DNA from: JAGNZR01 sp051659505
Lineage (GTDB): Bacteria > Fusobacteriota > Fusobacteriia > Fusobacteriales > Fusobacteriaceae
NCBI GenBank assembly: GCA_051659505.1
Contig: JBOFOQ010000027.1
Coordinates: 113,042-177,041 of the forward strand
DNA: 64,000 nucleotides
Reading direction: 5' to 3'
The notes under the pieces are model-generated. The model saw only the letters and a list, made by a program, of their open reading frames with translations, ran no database searches and was not told the DNA's origin. The translations under genes and the position numbers were made by a program. This document shows, one piece after another, positions 53,259-60,414 of the stretch; within the stretch, counting starts at the first letter, position 1, and each line of letters begins with the position of its first letter.

Positions 53259-53916
53259 TTTTAAGCACCTCACTAGTTTTATTTTTTAAATCATCCTTAT
53301 GAAGAGTTCCGTATATTTCATATTTCCATTCTGAAGCAATATTCTTTTGAATTTCAATTTCCTTTTCTTGAAGTCTAATAATCTGCTCATTTAGTGTTCT
53401 GAATCGTTCTCTTAAAGGATGTAATTTATAAATTAATTTTGTTTGTTCCTCTTGTTGAATTACTTTCCCAAGTTCATCACTTAACCTATATTCTTCTTTT
53501 AATATTTTGTCCGCTTCTACTAAATATTTTTTTATCTTTTGTTGTATTTCATTTAGTTCAAACTCATACAATTTTTTAACTACTCCAGCACCTGAAACAT
53601 CTTTTGTTTTCAGTGTTTTTCTAAGTTTTAATTTTTCAAATATATATTCTTCTGAAAAACCATTTTTTTTCATTATTTCATTTAATATACTAGTAAGTTG
53701 TTCTCCTATTTCTGGTGATTCTTCGTAATTCTTTTGAAAATCAGGAAGAGTAATTGCAAAATATAGTTTCTCATATTTAGGGATAAACTCTTTTTCTAAA
53801 AGTTCATAACCAGATAAGTCTCCAATAGCTTTTAACTTTAGTATTTGCTCATTCCCCAAAGCAAGTGATTGAAGAATTATTTCTCTTGAAAACTCTTTAA
53901 ACTTTTCGAATTCCAT
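53242..53916 (-). CDS. Coiled-coil-rich hypothetical protein
   Basis: A 224-residue soluble, mostly helical, highly charged protein without recognised family. Long helical stretches (residues 110-205, for example YEFELNEIQQKIKKYLVEAD and LNEQIIRLQEKEIEIQKNI) could form coiled coils. It lacks a signal peptide. GGAGCG precedes the ATG. It lies 9 bases after the THUMP methyltransferase and overlaps the cyclophilin gene start, so it belongs to that operon; a structural or adaptor role is possible, but no function can be given. Confidence 0.7.
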   Translation of the reverse strand: MEFEKFKEFSREIILQSLALGNEQILKLKAIGDLSGYELLEKEFIPKYEKLYFAITLPDFQKNYEESPEIGEQLTSILNEIMKKNGFSEEYIFEKLKLRKTLKTKDVSGAGVVKKLYEFELNEIQQKIKKYLVEADKILKEEYRLSDELGKVIQQEEQTKLIYKLHPLRERFRTLNEQIIRLQEKEIEIQKNIASEWKYEIYGTLHKDDLKNKTSEVLKNEKIN

Positions 53917-53925
53917 AGAACGCTC

Positions 53926-55062
53926 CTATCTTTCACCGTGATATTGATAGAAATAACATTTTATTCCACCATTGTATAATTTTCTATTTTTAGTAGCTCT
54001 CTTACCGTAATATTCTTGAAACTCTTCGTAAGAAGTAATAACATATACTGACCATTTAGGAAATCTCATTCTCATTAAATCTCCCATTAGAGTGTACAAC
54101 CTTTGCACTCCTTCCACATCAGAAAGTCTATCTCCATAAGGAGGATTAGTTATTACAGCACCTTTTTTATCCATTGCCTCTAATGTTATAAAATTAGCAC
54201 AGTCAAATTGAATATCCTCTTCAACACCTGCTTTTTCTGCATTTATTTTAGCAATTTCTAAAGTTTCAGAATCAATATCAGAAGCATAAATTTTAACTTC
54301 TTTTTCATGATCTTCTCCTGACATAGCTTCATCTCTAGCATTTAGCCATTCTTCTCTAGTTATAATATCCCAATCTTCAGAAGCAAAGTTTCTGTTTACA
54401 CCAGGTGCAATTTTTCTAGCTATCATAGCTGCCTCAATGGCAATAGTTCCAGTTCCACACATAGGATCAAGCATAGGTAGAGCACCACCTCTCCAGTTAG
54501 CGAGATAAACCATAGCTGCAGCCATTGTTTCTTTTATCGGTGCCTCATTATGAAGGTATCTGTAACCTCTTTTGTGAAGAGCCTCTCCACTAGTATCTAT
54601 ACTCACTACAAAATTATCTTTTAATCCTTGAATTTTTATTGCATATTTAGCACCTCTTTCTGAAAAAACAATATTTCCAGGGTAAGCAGTTTTAAGTCTT
54701 TCAACCATAGCTTTTTTAGCAATCTTTTGAATATCAGATTTAGAAAACAATTTACAGTCTACTGCACTGACCCAACTAATGGGAAAACAACCGTTTTCTG
54801 GAATAATATCTTCCCATGATATAGACATAATATGTTGAAACATCTCTTCAAAAGTTCTAGCTTTAAATTCTTTCATTTTTACATAAACTCTATCTGCACA
54901 TCTTAAATATATATTTGCTTTTGGAATATCTAAATAAGTTCCTTCAAACTCAACTCTTCCATTGAAAGTTTGAACATTTTCAAAACCTAAATTCTTACAT
55001 TCATCTTTAACTATTCCCTCAATCCCCATTGATGCTGACGCTATTAATTTGATTTTTTTCAT
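53926..55062 (-). CDS. THUMP-domain class I RNA methyltransferase (RlmL/YpsC-like)
   Basis: A 378-residue protein probably methylating guanine-N2 in 23S rRNA. The N-terminal THUMP region spans about 1-155 (FNGRVEFEGTYLDIPKANIY; DKPVVSIDTSG-type segment near 150), followed by the catalytic domain with the SAM loop MLDPMCGTGTIAIEAAMIAR and the AITNPPYGDRLSD motif. Ribosome site GGAGGAAAAC. It leads a reverse-strand operon with the coiled-coil protein and the cyclophilin. The exact target base is a family inference. Confidence 0.92.
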   Translation of the reverse strand: MKKIKLIASASMGIEGIVKDECKNLGFENVQTFNGRVEFEGTYLDIPKANIYLRCADRVYVKMKEFKARTFEEMFQHIMSISWEDIIPENGCFPISWVSAVDCKLFSKSDIQKIAKKAMVERLKTAYPGNIVFSERGAKYAIKIQGLKDNFVVSIDTSGEALHKRGYRYLHNEAPIKETMAAAMVYLANWRGGALPMLDPMCGTGTIAIEAAMIARKIAPGVNRNFASEDWDIITREEWLNARDEAMSGEDHEKEVKIYASDIDSETLEIAKINAEKAGVEEDIQFDCANFITLEAMDKKGAVITNPPYGDRLSDVEGVQRLYTLMGDLMRMRFPKWSVYVITSYEEFQEYYGKRATKNRKLYNGGIKCYFYQYHGER

Positions 55063-55160
55063 AATTAAAGTTTTCCTCCACTTAGATTACATATTGGCTA
55101 ATAAAAAAAATATATCCTATACATTATACTAAATATATCTTTACTAAGCAAGTAATTTTG

Positions 55161-55976
55161 CTATCTCTGGTATTCTCCGTACCCTACTCTAATCGCTGGT
55201 CCTGTCATAAAAATAGATTCTTTTATCTCTATTTTTAAATTTCCTAGTTTATGAGCAACTAAAACTTCATTATCTAAAAGTCCCAATCTTACTCCTAGGA
55301 CAACAGAGGCACATGACCCTGTACCACAAGCTAGTGTCAATCCAACACCGCGTTCATAGGTTAAAATTTTTATATTTTTTCTATCTATAATTTCAGCAAA
55401 ATTAATACTTGCCTCTTCTGGAAAAATAGTATTATCATTAAATAAAGGTCCAAGTTTTATAGCTAATTCATCGCTTACTTTTTCAACAAAAACAACTACA
55501 TGAGGTGTCCCTGTACTAAGTGCCGAAAACCTATATTCTTTATTATCTATAATTTTAATTTTATTATAGATTTCATCCTTTGTGGTTGTAGGGACATCTT
55601 TAGGATGAAAACTAGCCTCTCCCATATTTACAACACTAAAAAAACTACCATTGTTTTCAAAAACAGAAATATCTTTTATTCCTGAACCTGTATATACTAA
55701 AAAATTATCTTTTTTTACTATTTTATGAGTTCTTAAAAAATATGAAAAACATCTAATACCGTTGCCACACATAGTATCTTCTGTTCCGTCAGAATTATAA
55801 AACTTCATCCATGGAATACCATCTTTTTCACTTGAGATGATAAGACCATCTGCACCTAGCCCCGTTTTTCTCTCACAAATCTCTAAGGCTAATTGATTAT
55901 AATTTTCTCCTAAAATATCCTGCTCTTTAATTATTATAAAATCATTTCCTAACCCATGATATTTTTCAAATTTCAT
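55161..55976 (-). CDS. dapF: Diaminopimelate epimerase
   Basis: Converts LL- to meso-diaminopimelate for lysine and peptidoglycan. The 271 residues carry both catalytic cysteines: the first in DGTEDTMCGNGIRCF (about residue 71) and the second in LACGTGSCASVVLG (about residue 217), plus the N-terminal FEKYHGLGNDFIII. GGTGGTG precedes the ATG. It follows the GNAT-thioredoxin fusion gene by 18 bases on the same strand. meso-DAP synthesis suggests DAP-type peptidoglycan; lanthionine-type walls known in some Fusobacterium species would change this. Confidence 0.96.
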   Translation of the reverse strand: MKFEKYHGLGNDFIIIKEQDILGENYNQLALEICERKTGLGADGLIISSEKDGIPWMKFYNSDGTEDTMCGNGIRCFSYFLRTHKIVKKDNFLVYTGSGIKDISVFENNGSFFSVVNMGEASFHPKDVPTTTKDEIYNKIKIIDNKEYRFSALSTGTPHVVVFVEKVSDELAIKLGPLFNDNTIFPEEASINFAEIIDRKNIKILTYERGVGLTLACGTGSCASVVLGVRLGLLDNEVLVAHKLGNLKIEIKESIFMTGPAIRVGYGEYQR

Positions 55977-55994
55977 TAAACACCACCTTTATTT

Positions 55995-56975
55995 TTATAT
56001 GGAAGCAACTATCTCTCTAATAGTCTCTTCTATAAATTCCCCTTTTAAATATTGCATTTTAATATCTTTAAAGTTTTTTTCTTTTACTATTTTATTTCTT
56101 TCTATAAATACATCTAATACTTCAAACTTTTCATTTAAAATAAGGATAGTTGGAACTTTAAAATTATAGATACCTAATATAGATTTTAGATATTTTTCCC
56201 CTCTTCCTTTAGTAATTATTCTCATATCAAAGTTTTGGTTCATATCCATTATTTTTTTAACAGTAGTAACATTTAATTGAACATCTGGACACCACATTTC
56301 TCCTACAACTAAAAAATTTATTTTGTTAGTTGCATTGGAAATTTTATCTTCTAAGTCATTAGGAATAGTGACTCTGGAATAATTTTTTACAATTCGGTCT
56401 CTTTCACTTCTAAGTCCAGCTCCTACAAATGTTTCAAAATTAATTCCTACATGAAATAATTCCTCTAAAGTTATATGGGCTAAATTTTTCTCATAGCAGA
56501 GAAAAGAATCGTTAATTCCAGAAAAATTAATCTCTCCAACCACATTATAACCACATTTTTTAAATAAAATATTCATATTAAGATTTTTTATATTAGTGTC
56601 AGATTTTAGAGAAAAAATACCTTTCTCTATTGCAAATTTATCAGTGAAATAAAGAAGTTCACCTCCAATACCTTTTTTTCTAGCACTTAACTTTATAGCC
56701 ATTCTATGAACAACAACACTTTTATCTTCTTTTGTAGCCCATTGTAGCTCTTTATATTCTTTAGCTTCCACAGTATTTATACAAATAAATCCTAAAATTT
56801 CATTTTGAACTTCTTTTACATATAAAGTTTCTTCTTTTATATCTTTAGAAAAATCTTCATCTTTAGGATACTCTTCGCTCCATTGAAGATTATTATTATT
56901 TTTCATTTCTGTAACAGTTTCTTTAACTATTGACATTATGGCATCTAAGTCGTTAATTGTAGCTTTTCTTATCAT
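55995..56975 (-). CDS. GNAT acetyltransferase fused to a thioredoxin-like domain
   Basis: A 326-residue two-domain protein. Residues 1-150 are a GNAT fold (MIRKATINDLDAIMSIVKET; acetyl-CoA loop AIKLSARKKGIGGELLYFTD). Residues about 195-326 form a thioredoxin-like domain with NFLVVGEMWCPDVQLNV, where only one Cys is in the usual W-C-x-x-C position (C-P-D-V), and a cis-Pro region FKVPTILILN. This resembles the single-Cys thioredoxin-like group that has WC-x-D. The start at 56975 has AGGAGG upstream; the frame is open for 34 more codons without a site. The substrate and the reason for fusion are unknown. Confidence 0.82.
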   Translation of the reverse strand: MIRKATINDLDAIMSIVKETVTEMKNNNNLQWSEEYPKDEDFSKDIKEETLYVKEVQNEILGFICINTVEAKEYKELQWATKEDKSVVVHRMAIKLSARKKGIGGELLYFTDKFAIEKGIFSLKSDTNIKNLNMNILFKKCGYNVVGEINFSGINDSFLCYEKNLAHITLEELFHVGINFETFVGAGLRSERDRIVKNYSRVTIPNDLEDKISNATNKINFLVVGEMWCPDVQLNVTTVKKIMDMNQNFDMRIITKGRGEKYLKSILGIYNFKVPTILILNEKFEVLDVFIERNKIVKEKNFKDIKMQYLKGEFIEETIREIVASI

Positions 56976-57090
56976 TAAATCCTCCTTAAAAACTCTCATT
57001 TTTACATAGCTAATATGATAATATACTCTTTTATATTTTATAACAAATATATTTTTATGTCTATAAAAAACTTGCAATTTAGCATAAATA

Positions 57091-57130
57091 AAAAAGAGGG
57101 AAATCTTATTTAAGAAATCCCTTTTTTTTA
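57091..57130. terminator. Hairpin with T runs in the dapF-hicA gap
   Basis: A long stem around GAGGG/TCCCT with an internal loop and an inner ATCTTA/TAAGA part, bounded by A and T runs on either side. It does not clearly end a gene on either strand, since both neighbouring transcripts begin here; it may insulate them or belong to a lost gene. Confidence 0.55.
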
Positions 57131-57182
57131 TTTTTTTTTTGAATACAAAATAACTTTATTACAAGGTAGCTACAAAAAACTG

Positions 57183-57211
57183 TTGACCACGTGCTAAATA
57201 CGTGTTAAAAT
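57183..57211 (+). promoter_or_regulatory. hicAB promoter with overlapping inverted repeat operator
   Basis: TTGACC (57183-57188), 17-bp spacer, TAAAAT (57206-57211). Arms CACGT (57188-57192) and ACGTG (57200-57204) form an inverted repeat in the spacer, the normal site for HicB repression. Confidence 0.65.
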
Positions 57212-57228
57212 ATTTTTGAGGTGGTTGA

Positions 57229-57410
57229 ATGAGATCTCAAGACCTTTTTAAGATATTAAAAAACAATGGTTGGATTCTTAAATCTATCGTTGGAAGTCAT
57301 CATAACTTTATTCATCCGGTTAAAAGTGGAAAAGTGACGGGTCACATCTTCGTAAAGATTTAGCTCCAGGTACTGTTAATAGTATTTTAAAACAAGCAGG
57401 GCTTAAATAA
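57229..57410 (+). pseudogene. hicA: HicA toxin gene, single-base frameshift
   Basis: HicA is an mRNA interferase with a double-stranded RNA-binding fold. GAGGTGG precedes the ATG. The first frame gives MRSQDLFKILKNNGWILKS and IVGSHHNFIHPVKSGKVTG, including the catalytic His in GSHH, but stops at 57361-57363. The adjacent frame continues HLRKDLAPGTVNSILKQAGL to a stop at 57408. One missing base near 57341-57343 explains the break; the repaired protein would be 60 residues, the normal HicA length. The partner hicB is intact. Confidence 0.88.
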
Positions 57411-57453
57411 TTAGCCCTGCTTACCTCTATAATTTATGAAGGAGAGTGATTTT

Positions 57454-57864
57454 ATGAATGATATAACTTATCCTGTAATTTTAACATATGAAGATAATTT
57501 TATTTATGTAGGAGTCCCTGACTTAGGAATAGATAATTATGCTTCTTATGGTATTACTATAGAAGAAGCTATTCAAAACGCTAAAGAGTTAATAACTTTA
57601 TATTTAGTAGATTTGGAAGATGGAAAAAAAGACTTTCCAAAGAGAAGTTCTATAAAAGATTTAAAAGATAAATTAGAAAATAATCAAGAGTTATTATATG
57701 TCAATCTATGGTTACCTTATGAAAAATCTTTAGTGAAAATTATGTATAAGAAAAAAACTTTAAGTATTCCATCTTGGTTAGACATATTAGCCACAAATAA
57801 AAATTTAAATTTTTCTCAAATACTACAATCAGCAATCAAAAAAGAATTGGGAATAATAAAATAG
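57454..57864 (+). CDS. hicB: HicB-family antitoxin
   Basis: Neutralises HicA and represses its own operon. The 136 residues have the N-terminal RNase H-like HicB fold (MNDITYPVILTYEDNFIYVG, VPDLGIDNYASYGITIEEAI) and a C-terminal region (SIPSWLDILATNKNLNFSQI) of the ribbon-helix-helix or HTH type that binds DNA. AAGGAG lies 9 bases before the ATG at 57454; an in-frame start 18 bases upstream overlaps that site. Its toxin partner upstream is frameshifted, so it may be an orphan antitoxin now. Confidence 0.92.
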   Translation: MNDITYPVILTYEDNFIYVGVPDLGIDNYASYGITIEEAIQNAKELITLYLVDLEDGKKDFPKRSSIKDLKDKLENNQELLYVNLWLPYEKSLVKIMYKKKTLSIPSWLDILATNKNLNFSQILQSAIKKELGIIK

Positions 57865-57866
57865 AA

Positions 57867-57892
57867 AAAAGCACTCCTCAGGAGTGCTTTTT
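57867..57892 (+). terminator. Terminator after hicB
   Basis: Stem AAAAGCACTCC/GGAGTGCTTTT around TCA, followed by further T residues. Confidence 0.85.
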
Positions 57893-57930
57893 CTATTAAT
57901 AGATTTTATAATTTTTTTAAAGAATGTATT

Positions 57931-58152
57931 TCATTTCTTTTCTTTATCCTCAAGAGTATCATTTAATTCACAAATTACGTTATCAATATCTTCATGAGTT
58001 AAAGTAGGTTTATCTAATTGTATTTTTTCAATTTCTAAAATAGCTTTTAAAACTTCAATATTATCTTCAGTAGTTTTTTTATTATTTTTTGTTAAATGAT
58101 ATTTTAATTCATGACATTCGCTTAAATTCAAATGTTTATGTTCTTTTGTCAT
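57931..58152 (-). CDS. Small acidic hypothetical protein, 73 residues
   Basis: Not recognised. It begins MTKEHKHLNLSECHELKYHL, is charged and mostly helical, and ends with an acidic-basic tail (LEDKEKK). AGGAGG precedes the ATG, and a probable promoter (TTGTAA, 18 bp, TATAAT on the reverse strand near 58225-58255) lies upstream. The start faintly resembles N-termini of IS30-type transposases, but no HTH or catalytic part follows. It sits between hicB and a transposase remnant, in a patch of decayed accessory DNA. Confidence 0.55.
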   Translation of the reverse strand: MTKEHKHLNLSECHELKYHLTKNNKKTTEDNIEVLKAILEIEKIQLDKPTLTHEDIDNVICELNDTLEDKEKK

Positions 58153-58392
58153 ATTTGTTCACCTCCTTATTTTGTAAGTTTATATTGAGTTCATTTTAAA
58201 AAAAGATTCTCAATGTCTTGATAGATTCATTATATACTAATTTACTTATATATTACAAATAAATGATAACTTTTTATTCAAAAATGAATATTATGTATTC
58301 TAAATTTCCTTATTAAAAAGATAATTATATATTATGGAAAAATTGATGTTTTTTTATGAATATTTTGATTGAAAATTAAGTTTTTCGACCCC

Positions 58393-58795
58393 TCAAATAG
58401 TTCGTTTGTTATATTTTACTTTTACAGTAATATCTTTGGAGTCTAAAAAGACTGTGGCAGAGATTCTGTGTAGCATGTCTAGATATGTTCAGAGTTGTAA
58501 TTTTTTACAACTCTGTAATTTGACAGCATCATAAAACCTAAATCATATTTAAAAATTTTATCTTTAATCTCATTGGAAATAGCTGAAGAATACTTTCTAG
58601 AACGATTTCCATATTAAAAAACTCTTTCCCATGAAAATTATATCCTTTAATCATTCTATTAATTTGTCCAATAGAACAATCTAATTTAACAGAAGCTCTT
58701 TCTTTACTACTCTTATTTTCAACTAATCTTTTAATTATTTGATATTTAGTAACTTCATTTTCTCTTAACTCAATCTTCTTAATTTTGCTTCCCCC
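58393..58795 (-). pseudogene. Transposase remnant (probably ISNCY/IS1202-like), frameshifted and internally deleted
   Basis: Within the gene-poor stretch 58153-58986. Reading the reverse strand from about 58785, one frame gives ELRENEVTKYQIIKRLVENK and SKERASVKLDCSIGQINRMI, the N-terminal HTH typical of ISNCY-type transposases. After a frameshift it continues GNRSRKYSSAISNEIKDKIF, then a second shift. Past a hairpin, a further open stretch ends SKDITVKVKYNKRTI with a stop at 58393-58395, like a transposase C-terminus. No start codon remains and the catalytic core is missing. The IS family is a tentative call. Confidence 0.6.
58490..58515. other. Perfect 11-bp hairpin inside the transposase remnant
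   Basis: CAGAGTTGTAA and TTACAACTCTG pair around TTTT, exactly where the N- and C-terminal transposase fragments meet. It has no T run, so it is not a standard terminator; it may mark the deletion joint. Confidence 0.6.
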
Positions 58796-58887
58796 TTAAA
58801 GTAGTATTGAATATATTATATTCTAAAAACATTTTAGGACATAATCATTTTTTATTCACATTATATAAAATATATCACTTGTAAAAC

Positions 58888-58925
58888 TTGACATAAAGCA
58901 GTTATACAGTATAATTAGGTATACT
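58888..58925 (+). promoter_or_regulatory. Strong promoter with operator-like inverted repeat before the flavin reductase gene
   Basis: TTGACA (58888-58893), 16-bp spacer, TATAAT (58910-58915). An inverted repeat AGTATA (58908-58913), 6 bases, TATACT (58920-58925) covers the -10 box and start point, a likely repressor site. The start codon follows about 60 bases later. Confidence 0.7.
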
Positions 58926-58986
58926 TAAATAGTAGTTAATGAAATAGGATAGGCTAATTTCTTATAAAATAAGGAGAGGGTTATAA

Positions 58987-60369
58987 ATGATAAAATATGA
59001 TGTGATAGTAATTGGTGGAGGAGCTACAGGATTAACTGTCTCAATTGGTTGTGCTAAAGGTGGAAAAAGAGTTTTACTAATAGATAATAAAAGGCTTGGA
59101 GGGGAGTGTACTTGGAGTGGTTGTGTGCCATCTAAAAGTTTTATTAATTTAGCTAAAGAAAATAGAAAATCTTTAGTAGATAGAGATAAAATTTTTTTCA
59201 AGGTAAACCAAAAAATATTAGAAGTTTCAGGTCATGAAAATATAGAGGAAATGAAAAAATTAGGAATTGATGTTTTAATTGGAGAAGTAAGTTTTTCTGG
59301 TTTAAAAAAAATTACTTTTAATAATAATGAATACTCGGGGGAGAATATAGTAATTTGTACTGGAAGTTCACCTTCTATACCTCGTATCAAGGGCCTTGAC
59401 AGTGTTAAGTATCTTACTAATGAAAATTTTTTCATTCAAGAAAAACTTCCTAGTTCCATAGTATTTATAGGTGGCGGTGTTATATCTGTTGAATTATCTT
59501 TACCACTGGCAAGACTAGGTGTTAAAGTTTCAATCTTAGAACAATCACCTATTTTTTTACCTTTGGAAGATTTGGATAATAGTGATAGTATATTGAAATC
59601 TCTTTTAGACAATAATATAAATGTTTTTTTAGGGTGTGAAATTCTAGAAGTTGAAAATCTTGAAAATATTTCTAGAATAAATTTTATTCACAATAAAATA
59701 AAAAAGAGTATAAATACAGAAAAGATTTTTTTATCCACAGGTAGAAAATCAAATTTAGAAGGTCTGAATTTAGAAAAAACTTCTCTTTCTCCAGTAAAAG
59801 GAAAGTTAGAAATAAATAAATTTTTAGAAACACCTATAAAAAAAATCTTTGCTGGTGGTGATATTTTGCCCTCTTATAGATTTTCACATATAGCAGGATA
59901 CAACGGTGAGACAATAGTTAGAAACATTTTGTTTCCATACTTAAAAAAATCAATTAATTACAATTCTGTACCCTTTGTTATATTTTCAGACCCTGAATAC
60001 TCTAGATTAGGTATGAGTGAAAAAGAAGCTAAATCCAAATATGGAGAAAAATTGAAAATATATAAATTAACAACCAATGAAAGAACAATAATTCAACTAG
60101 AAAAAAATTTCAAATTAAAAGTTTTCTGCTATAATAATAGTATAGTTGGTGCAACTTGTTTGGGACAGCGTGCAGGAGAAATTATAAATATTCTTCAGAC
60201 ATTACGTTGTCTAAAGATACCTTTTTATAAGTATTTTTATACTTTACAAGCATACCCAACATATGGAGATATGCTTAGAAAATTGTCTAAAGAAGCTTAT
60301 TTTGACTATATTAATTCTTTTTTAATAGTTAAAATAATTCAAACAATTAAAAAGAAATTAAAAAATTAG
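58987..60369 (+). CDS. FAD-dependent pyridine nucleotide-disulfide oxidoreductase (MerA/Lpd-like)
   Basis: A 460-residue flavoprotein of the dihydrolipoamide dehydrogenase/mercuric reductase group. It has the FAD loop DVIVIGGGATGLTVSIG, the redox-active disulfide GGECTWSGCVPSK (C-x4-C), the NAD loop IVFIGGGVISVELSLPLARL and FAD motif IFAGGDILP. The dimer-interface end reads LQAYPTYGDML in place of the His-Pro of lipoamide dehydrogenases, and no paired Cys tail or MerA N-terminal domain is present, so neither enzyme name is safe. AAGGAG before the ATG. It lies 45 bases ahead of pflB and may be co-transcribed with it. Confidence 0.9.
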   Translation: MIKYDVIVIGGGATGLTVSIGCAKGGKRVLLIDNKRLGGECTWSGCVPSKSFINLAKENRKSLVDRDKIFFKVNQKILEVSGHENIEEMKKLGIDVLIGEVSFSGLKKITFNNNEYSGENIVICTGSSPSIPRIKGLDSVKYLTNENFFIQEKLPSSIVFIGGGVISVELSLPLARLGVKVSILEQSPIFLPLEDLDNSDSILKSLLDNNINVFLGCEILEVENLENISRINFIHNKIKKSINTEKIFLSTGRKSNLEGLNLEKTSLSPVKGKLEINKFLETPIKKIFAGGDILPSYRFSHIAGYNGETIVRNILFPYLKKSINYNSVPFVIFSDPEYSRLGMSEKEAKSKYGEKLKIYKLTTNERTIIQLEKNFKLKVFCYNNSIVGATCLGQRAGEIINILQTLRCLKIPFYKYFYTLQAYPTYGDMLRKLSKEAYFDYINSFLIVKIIQTIKKKLKN

Positions 60370-60414
60370 CTTATTTTAAATTTATCGATTTATTATGAAA
60401 TTAGGAGGATAAAA

